NCBI GenBank assembly: GCA_030374765.1 | Contig: JARGXX010000062.1 | Coordinates: 1-64,000, forward strand | Reading direction: 5' to 3' | DNA: 64,000 nt | Origin: Agarophyton chilense | Lineage: Eukaryota > Rhodophyta > Florideophyceae > Gracilariales > Gracilariaceae | Shown here: in pieces, positions 40,201 to 51,664 of the stretch | Numbering within the stretch: the first letter of the stretch is position 1 | How the letters are laid out: each line of letters starts with the position of its first letter | Translations under genes and position numbers: made by a program | Notes under the pieces: model-generated | Seen by the model: only the letters and a program-made list of their open reading frames with translations | Databases searched by the model: none | Told to the model about the DNA's origin: nothing

Positions 40201-41734
40201 GTTAGTTAATGCTTACTCCATGGAAGAATCAGCATTCTGCAAAACCGTGAAGGCCGTCCCAATCTCAGAAGTTCCAACAAATGCCAACATTATATCAAGT
40301 CATGTTATCTACAAGATCAAGATCAACGATGATCGCACGCTTAAACTCAAGGCCCGCATTGCTCCGCATGGAAATGAAGACAGCCAGAAGAATGACCTCA
40401 AGACGGACTGCTGTCAGTGTCCACCAACCGGCATTCGCATTCTTCTCTCAATCGCCTCTTTATTTGGATGGCGTTTAAGCAAGCTCGATGTCAAGAGCGC
40501 CTTCCTGCAAACTGGGGATGCTAAGAGGGATGTTTATGTTGTCCCTCCCCGCGAATGTTCGAAACGCTCCCATTACTGGCTTCTGCTCACTGCTGCCTAT
40601 GGACTCGTCAACGCCAATGCTAAATGGCAAGTGCAATCCGATAAGCTCATGCTGGACATAGGACTATCCCAACTCGCCTATGTACCGCAGTTATTTTATA
40701 AGATGAACAACGGCAAACTAGTTCTAGTTGCCATCAAGATAGTTGACGACGTCCTCGCAACTGGCGAAACATCCGCCGTCGACCAATTTATTCAATTGTT
40801 CAACAAGAAGTTCAAACTTGGAACTGTCGCTCATGGTCCTCAGCTTCTACGCTTCTACGGCCTCAACATAGTTCAAATGGAAGATTATTCAATTGAAATC
40901 AACGCTTCAGACAAGCTGTCCGCCCTTGAATCGTTTCCGATATCGCGTCTTCGTCGGAAACAATATGATGAACCGCTTAACAGTATAGAGCACTCTGCCT
41001 ATACCTCGCTCAACAGTTCAATTGGATGGCTCGGGATTTCTGCATCCCCCTTCTGTGCATTCTACGCCAGCTACCTTCAACAACGTCTACCGTCTCTCAA
41101 AGTATCTGATCTCGTCTGCCAAATCAACTCGGTTCGCACGCTCAAGAAACTTGGAACCTCTATCTCGTTTCCAAAGCCACCCCGTTACAATGAGTACTCA
41201 CTTTCTGTACTCGTCTTTTCTGATGCTGGTCGCCCCAACGACTACGGACAACTCGGCTTTGTTGCTGGTGTTCTACTCGGTGACCTCAAGAAAAATGCAA
41301 TCTTTCACACGTTATCCTGGACCTCACACAAGTCTAAGCGCCCCGTGAAATCAATCGGTTCTGCAGAGATACTTGCCGCGTCTGAAGCTATTGATGAAGG
41401 GAAGGTTTTATCCCAAGGACTCAGCCTATTGCTTAACACACATGTTGACCTACTGATTGCTGTCGACTCCAAGGATCTATACACATCGCTGTCTACACAA
41501 CGCAATTCGATCGACCGTTCTATTCGTGCTGATGTCAACTGCATACGCTTTGAGTTCGAGACACACTCAGTTAACAAAATACTATGGGTTCCTGGACAAC
41601 AGAACCTAGCAGATCCAGCTACAAAAACCGATTCACCCCTATCACAAACACTGCAGCTTGCACTGCATTCAGGGACTATACCAATTGACTTCCCAAGAGC
41701 GCTATTCCGAAGCTCTTGTCAATCCCTCGGGTAA
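37268..41734 (+). CDS. Copia gag-pol polyprotein, 1,488 aa
   Basis: Single uninterrupted frame. The start is the ATG in the primer-binding site (MGPGNNLPARPK); the frame is open further upstream through the LTR, but that cannot be genomic message. Domains: gag helices (about 1-240); zinc knuckle CHKCKQYGHWSSDH (258-271), with His for the last Cys of CCHC; protease LVDDGAPYSAIG (Asp337/338); integrase zinc finger HKHVCGH...CVDC (509-549); integrase core Asp577, Asp631, Glu664; a Tudor-like segment IGDAIEVFWPLDDQFYPGVV (about 880-929); reverse transcriptase with KLDVKSAF (Asp1074) and IVDD (1160-1161); RNase H with Asp1319, Glu1367, Asp1400, Asp1449. The order PR-IN-RT-RH identifies Ty1/copia. 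Gag and pol share one frame without a visible shift site. Confidence 0.95.
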   Translation: MGPGNNLPARPKFSWDIKSVPWTDGRGDQEEYAKAVNLWSSFHDRLPDSNSNKIPSDLRGICLKSQLFGRARDLCTGITDDVIASATGAQRIVDVLHQRDALTVVSEVYRDFNELLSTRRGTNETLRGFESRFAAQVAKFNSFATSTKLPESLTALMLLSNASIENSQRVSVLAAAAPSTANLSNQSSNDDFIQAISYQSVSSVIRQCDRPIVTKGSSYDQNPIVSNSANANYRSNNRRERRKLTPSQLADLKSRSQCHKCKQYGHWSSDHNADGSLKANTISTEAPQSLSSSSSNHNDSSQSGSTKGKTISFNMAQLSPPELEEPLSPENLGPLVDDGAPYSAIGLTELQLLSSHLLPCFNGQLDEIPDALSGRSSWQYGSGEHASGTRSILGSVVLNLISDNGNIIQIRHLVLSGSSQWVVGRNVTCYSNINHLDSNALLFSSHNGSRDSITMVDYDLHSYIPYHTFAAATPNASTIERKTAICSLSATTVDTKPWPEVKKIIDKVHKHVCGHSSYSDIKTLLQRNKLWSDEVNRYLSQLIFNCVDCKATALPKSARKVSLSSLNREFNDVICIDHFYLDMLMVFHMMDSWSRYSAGFVVEDATLSSAISGFEAAWMSQFWPPSAVHGDNAFKKTEFLDYLKAHDIDFRPVPPRRHSKNPIESKHGIIRSIYLRLNSSHIESISPKTLAYQAIRISNDLYGSDTLSAFEMAKGFTKPIDGKYLPSPVSEELLHAQETLAAKRKLTLILRSKALTEPKINTGDLVQVYLKRNHEKRGKWLSPRAVISIDNSARTVSVTGSNGRTMSAAIEDVRPAIIDDPFATQVQESIDLLDDSISDMLDSSNASSHNESNHADTNESNNAQDHEFTADELSTALPSIGDAIEVFWPLDDQFYPGVVSATDKNGLHHIQYNDGESEELDISKETWRFTKDALSGNTADIGPSELASSEPQALQALLDHFGNKPFLRHQAQGFQQFPLVNAYSMEESAFCKTVKAVPISEVPTNANIISSHVIYKIKINDDRTLKLKARIAPHGNEDSQKNDLKTDCCQCPPTGIRILLSIASLFGWRLSKLDVKSAFLQTGDAKRDVYVVPPRECSKRSHYWLLLTAAYGLVNANAKWQVQSDKLMLDIGLSQLAYVPQLFYKMNNGKLVLVAIKIVDDVLATGETSAVDQFIQLFNKKFKLGTVAHGPQLLRFYGLNIVQMEDYSIEINASDKLSALESFPISRLRRKQYDEPLNSIEHSAYTSLNSSIGWLGISASPFCAFYASYLQQRLPSLKVSDLVCQINSVRTLKKLGTSISFPKPPRYNEYSLSVLVFSDAGRPNDYGQLGFVAGVLLGDLKKNAIFHTLSWTSHKSKRPVKSIGSAEILAASEAIDEGKVLSQGLSLLLNTHVDLLIAVDSKDLYTSLSTQRNSIDRSIRADVNCIRFEFETHSVNKILWVPGQQNLADPATKTDSPLSQTLQLALHSGTIPIDFPRALFRSSCQSLG

Positions 41735-41744
41735 GATTAACTCC

Positions 41745-41752
41745 AAGAGGAG
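41745..41752 (+). promoter_or_regulatory. Polypurine tract of the copia element
   Basis: AAGAGGAG lies just after the pol stop codon and four bases before the 3' LTR, the expected place for the plus-strand primer. Confidence 0.75.
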
Positions 41753-41756
41753 TTAA

Positions 41757-42132
41757 TATGAAAATTGCATTGACCTGCCATTTTGAATGAACATCTTCGG
41801 CATTCAAATACAAAACCCTTGTGCAACATTTACATGACCAAGTACAAATATTCACGTGACAACTCTTCTTTACATGACCAAGTTCAAATACTCACGTGAC
41901 AACTATCCAACACTAAGTATGCAACGTCACTCCTGCTGAACAGCTCCACTATCTCTCTTTGCTTTCTTTGTCTACTTATACTGCTCTCCAGTTCGCAATC
42001 CTCAAGAAGACGACAGCGGGACTTCTCGATACCTCATATTCTATTAAAGCTTCTTATTTGTTCTACCTGCACCGCTCGATCTCAACAGTTCCTGCCGATA
42101 GCTCCAACCGATCTAAGTTCCCTCTCTTCCAA
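41757..42132 (+). repeat. 3' LTR of the copia element
   Basis: 376 bp, one mismatch with the 5' LTR, followed by the target duplication GTAAC at 42133-42137 and the rest of the CA1 pseudogene. Confidence 0.95.
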
Positions 42133-42137
42133 GTAAC

Positions 42138-42770
42138 TCCTCTATAATTCAACGGGTGCACCGGACGACTATTTCCGATGTCAGCACTGGCAGCAAATTC
42201 TTTGTAGAGTCTCACATCGTTGACATGAATTGGCTGCTTTTGGAAACAAGCCAAGTAACGTCCTTAGAACAGGGAAGGGTTGTGAGAGAGCCTTGACAAG
42301 TACAATAGCCTTCGTTTCCGATGAAGGACGACATGTGAACTGAAAAAGCATGGTGCTGAGAGTGAACATGGGTAACGATTGAATGAAATTTTGAAGAAGA
42401 TCCGCTGTGGCGAGTAGTCTGCGGTTCTTCGGTGAAGAAAGTGCCGAGAACGAGTAAAGAGCCGTCAGAGGCACTATGAACCATATGAGCTTCCAATGGA
42501 TAGTGCTAGCCGTGCACAGTATGCTCACTTGGGGAATGAAAATGGAGGTTGATCACTCGATAGTGCTTTCCGTTGAAAACTGTGTGACCGCAAAGATTGT
42601 GCGACTCACAGCTAAGAGCCCAGTTTGTCTTAGCGAAAGTTATGTTCCGAACAAGTTGCTTGTTGAGGTAGCAAACATATGTTTCACTGTTTGCTACCTC
42701 GCTTTTATGATAATCAAAAACATGCGAGAGAGAAGGTAGTACAATGGAGTTTTTCAGTATTGTTTTCTCT
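42138..42770 (-). pseudogene. Alpha-carbonic anhydrase pseudogene CA1, right of the copia insertion (X reversed)
   Basis: Mirror of 27256-27942 up to the insertion point. Besides the frameshift shared with the other copy it has its own nonsense change: the Glu codon in HGEHYP is TAG here (minus strand, 42506-42508). The zinc-ligand strands and the 12-bp inverted repeat are kept. Confidence 0.8.
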
Positions 42771-43359
42771 CAGATCTTCTCTGGAAGAGATCTGGGCAGT
42801 GATTAACAGAGCCTAGAGCTGTGTCGTTGTTGACAAACTCCAATGAAACACATCATTTTTGAAAATTTTACGTCTTATTGAAGAACAACAAAGCGTTCAC
42901 ATGTCCCTATAACACGCTTAACCACCTTTGCTGTTGCAACAGTTCCTGCACTTCATCTCCCTACACCTTTTTATCGCTGCGGATGTTCTCCACGACTATC
43001 CTCGCTTCCATAATGCTATGTATTGAAATTAATCGTCGACAATACGCTTAGCTACCCAACTTAGCAGCAAACTACGACGAATCCGTAGAAGTTTTTCGCA
43101 CTTCCGTATTGGTGACAGCGAAAAAGTTCGTCCCGGATATGGAGAGGCCATTGCAGGGTTTAAGCGAAGTTATCAAACTAATCGCCTGACAACTAGATAA
43201 CAAATACTGCGATCCGATAATACATGGTTCATGTCAGTCGTTCATATGCGTGAGTCGGGCTTTGATGCTTTGCACAAATTAGCTGCCGATCAGATAAAAT
43301 GTCCCCTGGACTACAACATGTTATAACAGACAGAATGGGCTTGGAAAAGACGTAGAAGG
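42771..43359. other. Unassigned stretch (X reversed)
   Basis: Mirror of 26668-27255; nothing recognisable. Confidence 0.35.
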
Positions 43360-44090
43360 ATGAAAAAAACTTTCAAGGAGCTATTATTTCTTTATTTGGA
43401 GATTTTGAATGGTGGACCATCAGAATTAGATTCTATTGTAAACTTGGCAAGTAGATATAGGTTATTTAATGGAACCTCATGGAATTACATATATAACACG
43501 GGCTGGCATGCTTTCGGGCTTTGTCACTGTTCGAGCCAATTCAATGGCCTGGAGCGAAAGAAAGAGCCACGATGAAGGGCTTAATAAGAGGTTTTCTAAA
43601 GGCTGTTTTGTTCGTTGACGGCACAAGACAAACCATATGTAAGTCGAATGACGAAGGTGTGCAAAACGACCAGTACTTCGGCAAGGACGCAATTCATTGC
43701 TATGCCCTACTAATATATATAGATATCTATGGGGTAATACGTAGAGTTGAAGTGTCCTACTCTGGTTGCGTTCATGAAAAGACCATGTTTCAAATGGCCG
43801 GTGTGTACCTTCGGAGAAAAAAGAACTTCGCTAACGGAGAACAGATGATTTGTGCTGCCGCGTTAGTCGGTGCAGGCGAGCCAAGTTGGACAATTGCGCC
43901 ATTTAAGAAAGGAACGGGACTCTACTTCAAACTGCGCCAGGAATGGAACAATGATGTCCGGAAACGGTTCTGGAACAAAATGTCAATCGACTATATCAAG
44001 AACGGAAACCGGGCTTTTATTTATTGCTGTTCTTGCGCCGATGAACTTTTCACAGCCTCCATACATGTAGCACCAATGATAATTAACTGA
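43360..44090 (+). pseudogene. DDE_Tnp_4-like transposase pseudogene (X reversed)
   Basis: Mirror of 25937-26667. Same loss of the second Asp and the Glu, same frameshift between LFNGTSWNYIYN and the main ORF. Differs by LLIYIDIYG for LLIYVDIYG and RRKKN for RREKN. Confidence 0.65.
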
Positions 44091-44220
44091 AAACTTTGGC
44101 TTGATGGGCTTCAAATCATACCAATTAAGCGAATGATTCAAAGTATGAACCCTTCAGAACGCCTGTTGTTTTTAAAAGAGTCTTAGAAAATAAGATGACC
44201 GCCAAGGCATAAACACGCTT

Positions 44221-44862
44221 CTACGAAGATAGATGTTCCTCATTGCCCTTATAATCTTCAACATGGTTTCCATCGTTAACTTGCTGCAATTCTTCCACGT
44301 CACCTTGGCTCGACTCATCCGATTCTTCGATAGGCACCAGAGTTGGTTGCAGAGGTTGATAAATTGAAATGGATGGAACTGAACTCCCAACAATGGAATT
44401 CATATGCGATTCATAAATTCCTGCCCGCATGCCAATGAATTTCACCAAACCTGACATCAAGTTCCGATGTGACGTCCATCGTTTACAGTCGTAATAAGTA
44501 GCCTTTTTGTCCTGTATTCGACTAATCGAAGTCTATTTTCACTCTCTGCCGCTGCATGCTTCGCTCGTCTGTTAAGGTTTGAAGAAAGCACGCTATCTAT
44601 TTTCGATTTGATCATCCCGCCTTTTGCGAGAATTTGCAGCATATGCCTGAAATTCTTCCACGGTATTCGCGCTATTAATGACTTGTTGTTGCACCCCCTC
44701 CTTTATTTGTACCACCAATTGTAACATCTTTAAAACATAAACCTCAGACCTGGACAAGGCCGCCTCCAGGTCTTGATCAGTTACTTCATCCCTCTCCTCA
44801 GTTGCCACCTCTACCCTTCGCCGATCAAACCGCTTTTGTTTCTCAACAACGAATCGCGGCAT
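44221..44862 (-). pseudogene. Uncharacterised helical ORF pair next to a DDE transposase (X reversed)
   Basis: Mirror of 25165-25806. The charged 89-codon ORF is unchanged; the second ORF has SISIYQPLQ for SISIDQPLQ. Confidence 0.35.
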
Positions 44863-45040
44863 ATTTTTGATGAGAGTCTTAATATATCTGAGGCTTAGCC
44901 CTTGACGAGAATTGGGACGAAAAGGGGCATGGGTCCATCGTGGGTGGTTTGTATTAGGAGGTGTGTAGCTCCTTGGCTCATGACCGCCGAACTGGTTGAG
45001 GCAGAAGCTTGAATAGGGAGGATTACCTCGCGTCCACCCT

Positions 45041-46889
45041 CTAAGAATTTTCCGATGGGGTTTCCGTTTCTTCCTGAGGATAAGATTCTTCTTCGGGGTC
45101 GTCCGTAGGGTCTACAATGGTGTGAACATGTGGGTTTTTGATCGGAGTATCCGGAGACCTGGCATAGCGTGAGCTTCCAGGGGTCCCTGTGGCTCGTTTC
45201 TGTGCCTTGTTAAGCATTCCTTTGGATATCCTCACCCATTGATTCTCTTCCCTTAAGTCTAGGATGTTTTTTCGTGCGTCGTCAGGCAGATACCTCGTGC
45301 AGTCACAAGGTTGGGCCATTGAAACACTTAAGAAGCAGGCCCTTGGGGCGCGAACATAAACATCCTTGCGGGGCGGAAAGGGGGAATACTTGGGTGTGGG
45401 TGGTCCAGTGGTCGCTTTAATTCCCTGGGAGGTATATGATGGGGGCCCGGACTGAAGAGCGCTGAAATTAACCGCGAGGACATCTCCCGAGTCGGCACAA
45501 TGGAGTGCCGAATCCATGTACAATTCCGTGGAGCTACCCAAATGGGCGTGGTTGGGTTTACGCAATGGGGTTGCGTGTTCTCTGGATATGTCAGCATTCC
45601 GCTTGGAAGTCCTGTACGTTTCGCCAGAACCTTCGGCGTAGGTAACGAGCCTTGGGAAGGAGTATTGTGGGTTTTACGCGTGGTAATTGCGGACATGTGT
45701 CTGAATGGCAGGGAATCGTCCCGTGATGAAATGGCGTTTGAGCCGTCCTTCGGAGAGATATATTCGAAACCACTCGGTCACGCGCCTGTCCTGTGAGGAA
45801 GAATTGGAAAAGGTACAGAGCAGCGCCCTCGTGAACACCGTTCTGATCACAGGCTGTACGGAACAAACTAAGAAACATAAAGAAAGTAATGGAATCGGAA
45901 CCCGAGAACTTGTCCGTAATGGTTAGTTGCATCCGTTTGGCCAATTTGGCGACTCTTCGAGCCAACAAACCAGAATATTTCGGATTCCTTTCGGCCAGTC
46001 GGTAATTGAGGTAGTCTGGAACCTTAAGGAAAAATTCGTTAGTCGTTGTCAGTGGTTTGAGGCCTCGAACGGCAGCCTCATCCACTCCCAAGTCAGTTGT
46101 TTCGGTCGAGGCCGATCAGGAATCACTCGTGTCCGAATAGTCTCTTCTTTTGCTACTTCTGTTCTTCTTTCTCCTGCAGTTACTTCTTTTCTTTCCAGCG
46201 TAATAGGGACCTAAACGATCGATCTCTCTATGAGATCCGACGGAGCCCTGAGGTCGCTGTACCTCATATTGTCCTTTGGGTAGGGCAATCTGTCTCTCTT
46301 CTAGACGCTGAGCCTCTCCTTTGCTCCTATATTGTCCTTCGATTAGATTTTCCTGATGGTGTTCCCGGCAAGGAACGGGTCATACCACCACTCCTGGGGT
46401 TTCGGTAGGGGGTTTCCATATGGAAGCCGGATGGTTGACTTGTGGAGTGGGCCTAGGGACCGTATTGCCTGTCTGGCTGGTGACTGCTCCTCAGACGGCC
46501 TTAATGAGGGAGTCTATGAATGGCTCAGACTCCATGACCTTGGGGACGATCTGCATAACTAGTTAGTCCGTATGGTCGGCGATCGCCGTAGCGAGTCGCA
46601 TGTCTACAATGGAAGACACATGGGCTGAGCAGGGCTCATGGAGACGGAGCGAGAGAAGGTCAGCAAGCCCGGCGGAAAAGTTCTCTCTAATTCCTTCGGT
46701 CTTACGGGGTTCTCCTTGCGGTGTTCCTGGCCTACAGGTGGCCCTGGTGAGGCATTCTCGTAAATGCGCTGCTACCGTGGGTTCTTGGCGAATCCTTTGA
46801 GGGTCGTCCATGGGAGTCAGTACTCCTTGCGGCTGGCTTCTCGTTCTCCAGCAGTCGCTAACATTACCAACCTGAGGTTCAGGCGACAT
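45041..46889 (-). pseudogene. Gag-like remnant of an LTR retrotransposon (X reversed)
   Basis: Mirror of 23137-24985 with the same frameshift and stop plus more than ten amino-acid differences in the ORF pieces (for example VPDYLNY for VPEYLNY, SVSMAQPCD for SLSMAQPCD). Confidence 0.6.
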
Positions 46890-47092
46890 CGTCGGCGTTG
46901 CGGTGGCAGCAGGTTTTTAATTAGGAGTCGTATGGTGTGGTCGGTTGGGTGCGTTTCCTGCATCCATACTGTCGGTTGCTTCTTTAATTCTAGTCCGTTG
47001 GGGAGTTAAATCGAAGGTTAGAAGTTGGATAATTCTTCAAACCAGTCGTCCGTCCAATTATCCTAAAGGGATTCTAAGTGTGGAGACCAAAA

Positions 47093-47499
47093 TGTAACGC
47101 AATGACGGGTGGGTCAGCGTACGGGTCTCGACCGGCGGTAGCGGGGTAGAGCGGGTCCTAAGGCTCGAATACTTGACGGCGGCACTCCCAGAGTACTTGG
47201 TGCAATGGGCTGGCGTTTACGATGTAGTCCTACAGGTTGGAGCAACGGAAACGATGGCTTGAAGACCAATTGGTGGAACTAATGTACCAAAGGGGGTAAT
47301 TTAGTATCCTAACGGTGCCTACCTTACTGTAAGGGAGAAGAGTCACTCGAGCCAAGTAAATAACAGTGGCGAGGCTCCCTGGCACTATAATGCTAATCAT
47401 TTACACTAATTAAAATAAAATATAAATATAAATGAGCCCAGCTGAGGTTGGCCAGTCAACCGGGCGTCCGTAAGATACCTCAGGCCCCGGCGGCTCACA
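47093..47499 (-). repeat. Ty3/gypsy-like LTR with primer-binding site (X reversed)
   Basis: Mirror of 22527-22933. The primer-binding site lies just left of it. No second LTR. Confidence 0.55.
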
Positions 47500-50400
47500 A
47501 GACTCAACCGTTATCGTTGCTCCTTCACAAGCGGATGTTAGGTTGCCTATTGGTTTTCGCTTTTTTTTGGATTGTTGCTTCTTCTTGCTATTAAAGACTT
47601 TTTTTTCATTTCGTGGTTACCGCCTGTGGGCATATATGATAATGACTTAAATGCCAGTAACATCAGAGATAGATACGCAAGCAGAAGTAGGAGAATGATC
47701 TCCGAAGCATATGCATAATTCAATGATAAAGAAGAGCCATTCCAAATTTCTTTCACAGGGCTATAGTTTGATTCCGTACACCCTCGGGAGAAGGATCGTA
47801 ACCGGCCTGCCCTCGCATTGCAGTCACAAATATTGCTCGGGTTTGATCTCCTGGTATCGTTGGGATAACCAACGCAACAGACTTAATGAAACAAAAACAA
47901 ATGGGCTAAAAAATGTCACAACATAGCACACCTAATGATTGTGGAGTCCAAAACTTTGTTCACTATCTCTGTTGTAAACGTTTGGCCTTCTTTTTCTTTG
48001 GACTGTTTGTGAGGCTCGCAATCGAACTTCCACCGGATTTGTTTAAGATCGCCTTAGGGTATTCTTTCTTCATCTTTTTCCTTAAGCGTTCGGTGCTTGG
48101 ACGTCCCACTTTTCAATTCCAAATGTAGCTGTTCCATATCTGCGTTTTTCGAAGACAGAGCTGCCTCTTTCGAAGCCAGATCTGAGTATTTAGAACGGGG
48201 ATGGGATGCAAGATCATCAAGCGCTTTGGAAGCATTCGGTTTTAACAGATCTTTGGGACTGTAATCGCCAAAAGGACAAAAATGGACATATTGTTCTCAA
48301 CGGAATACGTTTTCGGGATCATATTTACTTGTCTCCCGATTCATTTTGTATACTTCCACACGTGGATCCCGTTTCTTTTCGTCATCAAAGGTGGTAGCTC
48401 TATTCACGATGACGAACTAGTTAATACCTGCTCTTTTATACTCGCGTACTTTGATCACAGTATCGGTGATCTCGTTCTTGCTGGTATCTTCAACAATAGT
48501 TTTTGGAGGCCTACCGAGAGAGTGAGTGACTTTTTGGGAGCTGGAAGAGAGTTGAAGTTTTTTTGTTTGCGTCAACAAGCGACCAGTGCTAATATCCGCC
48601 CTTGGTACACGTTTTCAACGCGGAGAGAGCGACGAAGATGGAGACTCTGGTGGAATAGCAGTTCCTACCTGTAGAAAGGGTATTTTTGATGTCTTGCCTT
48701 TTACATATCGAGCATGAACCGAGGCCGGCATGATGTGGCCTACACTATCTTGATGATCATCTACTATCTGTATTGCAACACAAAGGCCGTCCACGTACTC
48801 ATACAAACAAACACAGAAAGATTGACGTTAAAGTATGCTTCCAGTGAGCAAGGCTTCAGATGCAGTGCTCCCAGTCTGTTGTCTAGGGGAAGCTTTGGGG
48901 ATGTAGTAGAATAGGGTTTCGCCGAAAACGGGGCTGCTTAAGAGTTGGAATCGTCTCTCAGAGCTGAGTCCGGCAGGGACGGAGGTGGGGGGATTCACGA
49001 CAAATAATACATGGCAAACTTTGACGTGGCTCTTGAGCGTTACGGTATAGATTCGAGAAGAGAGTGGATATTCCCATCTGCGGCGTAGTAGGTTAGCAGG
49101 AGGGAGCATGGTCAAAGGATTCGTGAGCTCAGCGCAGATTTGACACTGTGACGGTCTCGAGGTTGAGGGAAAACAAAGGCGCGGGGATGGAATAACTAAC
49201 GGTGGTTGAATTCAGCTTTGGCGAAAACAGGCGTAATCTTGCAACGAAATCGGAAACGTTGACTCCGCCTTGTTCCAGGATCCAATCAAAGCCATTGCAA
49301 AACACGCTTGTCATGCGCTGGATTCTGACAAATGTTGAGCAGAATATTTTTTTCAGCGAAGCTGCCTTTCGCCTTTTCACCGCTCCAACATCAATCCAAT
49401 TGATACATCGCCTCGTCTTCTTTGTCGTTGACGCCGTGGTGGGATGTCTAACGACCTTTTTTCAATGGCGTGCGCTACAGCGCCGGCTAAAGGTATCTCC
49501 GTTCCGCCCAATGCTCCGCTTGCACGCAATATAGAACAATCAGAGTCCTCTGGCGCTTGTAACTCTCGCGCCTAGAAGCCCCTGTCCGGCAAAGAGCCGC
49601 CTCGAATTCGCAATTACCTTTTTAGAGCACGTGAGGGGACCTTTTTTCGTTTTCATGATAATTGGCATACCGCATCTGTGTACGAATCCAAGTGTGCGGG
49701 TCTGTAAGCCTCGCAAAAGCTCACGTTCATCTTCAGCAAAAGCGCGGTATGAGATGCACAGAGATATTGCTTTTCTGACCGACAACGCGCGAATAAGAGA
49801 AATTGTGTGTGAAATTGTGAACTGCTCGCTCCCCTGCGGCATTGCGCATAATTTGGCAGGACGACGCGTATTCACAGGGCACTGAGAGATAATCGAAAGA
49901 AGCAAGCTTCCACGTGACATAGGGTGGCTTGCATGCGAAGTGCATTCATGGCAATAGCCACGGAGTGTGTGATTTGAATGTGGCAGACAAGCTCAATTGG
50001 AACGTGCATGGAAAGATTTTACAGCGACAGAGTGCATGACTTGTTACGACACACCGGAAACCGGATGAATGTGGAGATGCGCAAAATCCGAGTGTTGTGG
50101 CGACGCGTCGATGTTGTGGACTTGTGGCATATGGTCTCAGAAGCGTTTATGCATTCGTTTCATGAAAAAGATGCTGTAGCTTGTTAAAAATGCGGTTGCA
50201 CGTGCTCATGAGACTAGCAGGCTCATCAGCAGTGCGATTGAAGATGAATTGAAGTTGCCAGCCAGCGCGGGTACAATAGCTATGAGAAGCATCGCTCTGA
50301 ATTCATGGCCGAATGAATTGCCGAATGCATGGTTGAATGTATCAGTTCGCGCGAAAAGCAGGTAATCAGCTCGCGGACTGGCGGCGACAGGAAGATGTTC

Positions 50401-50515
50401 CACACGGAGGGGTGTGTTGCGGTCACACAGGGGGCGGCGGGTGAAAGAAGTGGAGGAAAGTGAAAGATGGAACACGGGCATTGCTTGCGGTTTTGTCGGG
50501 TAGTGTATTGCGTTA
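47500..50515. other. Unassigned 3-kb stretch (X reversed)
   Basis: Mirror of 19511-22526. Same weak ORFs, with scattered substitutions. Nothing I can name. Confidence 0.4.
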
Positions 50516-51001
50516 AGCGGTATTGATTTTCTCAAGAAGGTGTGTGTGTGTTGCAGAACGTAAGTGCAACCTGGGCGTAGCGTTTTTCTTAGCTCTTTGC
50601 GGGCTGTCGCTGGGGATAACAAAGTTGGGACGCAAAGAGAGCTCGTTGACAAAGCGCATGTAAGCCTCTGAATTGGTGCAGAGCAAATTCTGCATGAAGC
50701 GACGGCGCTTGACGACCATGAAAATGAGTCGGCGGGGGCTCATCCTTTCCTACTTGTGCTTCACGACGTGCTGCGCACAATCGCAAATTAGATCCGTAAG
50801 CAAGGCGATCTGCATCTGTGAGCTGCCCGTGTCATTGTTACCTTGCACAAAGATGGATAATGTGTCTTTCGCGCGCGACAAACCTCGGCGCGTGGCGCGT
50901 TGTTCAAAAACAGCGCTTTGACCACCTGCGTGTGCGCGTCGGAAAATGTGGCGTCCACCTCATGCGAGAGCATGGTCGCCGCGCCGCGTGTCTGCACCAC
51001 G
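50516..51001 (-). pseudogene. uS15 ribosomal protein pseudogene (X reversed)
   Basis: Mirror of 19025-19510 with the same frameshift and the same in-frame TAG. One local difference is EKINTA for EEINTA after the homologous part. Confidence 0.7.
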
Positions 51002-51295
51002 CCGCTGGTAAGGAACGAGTGCGCAGAGCGCTACGCCCCACCAACCAGGCTAGCTGCATAATCGCTTAGAGCGTTTAACGTCTAGTGTCTATTGGACCGA
51101 TGGTCTCTTTGAGGTCAACTAGCCTCATACATATGAGGCCAATTTCTTTTTCTTTGTACATTATTCGCAACCTCGTATGCTTTCGACACGGTACCGTGTA
51201 CCGATTTACCCCCTACAAGAACGCACAAAATCAAGCTTTCCAATAATTCGACAAAACCTGACCCGTGCGTTGGAGTAGTTTTCAGCAAAGCTCAT
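51002..51295. other. Unassigned stretch next to the TIR element (X reversed)
   Basis: Mirror of 18731-19024. Confidence 0.3.
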
Positions 51296-51664
51296 ACTGG
51301 GAGACTCCTGAAAACACAACGACTTAATTTAGCCCTACATAAATTGCTGCTTTTTAATCAATTTACCCGTGATTTTGTGTGCATATCTGTCTGATTTGCA
51401 CGGTACACAGCACCGTCGGAGGTTGATTTGTGTAGGCGCATTGCGATCCAGAGCCGACCTGCTCACATCAACCGGACACCACCCGAACGGCGACCACTCG
51501 CAAACTCCGAAGTTCCCTCATTCCCATCCTCAGTACTCCCCGCAACTTCCAAATTCCACACCCCTCATTCCGGCCCCAGCCTGCGCCTCTTTCCCTCAAC
51601 AATTCGTGCATGTTCCCCCCGCCGTCTTCGTTCAAGGACCAAGGCCAACAAAGGCTCTACTCAA

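Larger units (their letters stand above)
36889..42132 (+). mobile_element. Full-length Ty1/copia LTR retrotransposon
   Basis: A 5,244-bp element with two 376-bp LTRs differing at one base, flanked by GTAAC duplications (36884-36888 and 42133-42137). The empty site is preserved in the other X copy near 27886-27890, where CA1 reads through GTAAC uninterrupted in reverse complement. It has a primer-binding site, a single long gag-pol ORF and a purine-rich tract (AAGAGGAG, 41745-41752) before the 3' LTR. The insertion is younger than the duplication of X and the element is probably competent or very recently so. It sits inside a pseudogene. Confidence 0.97.
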
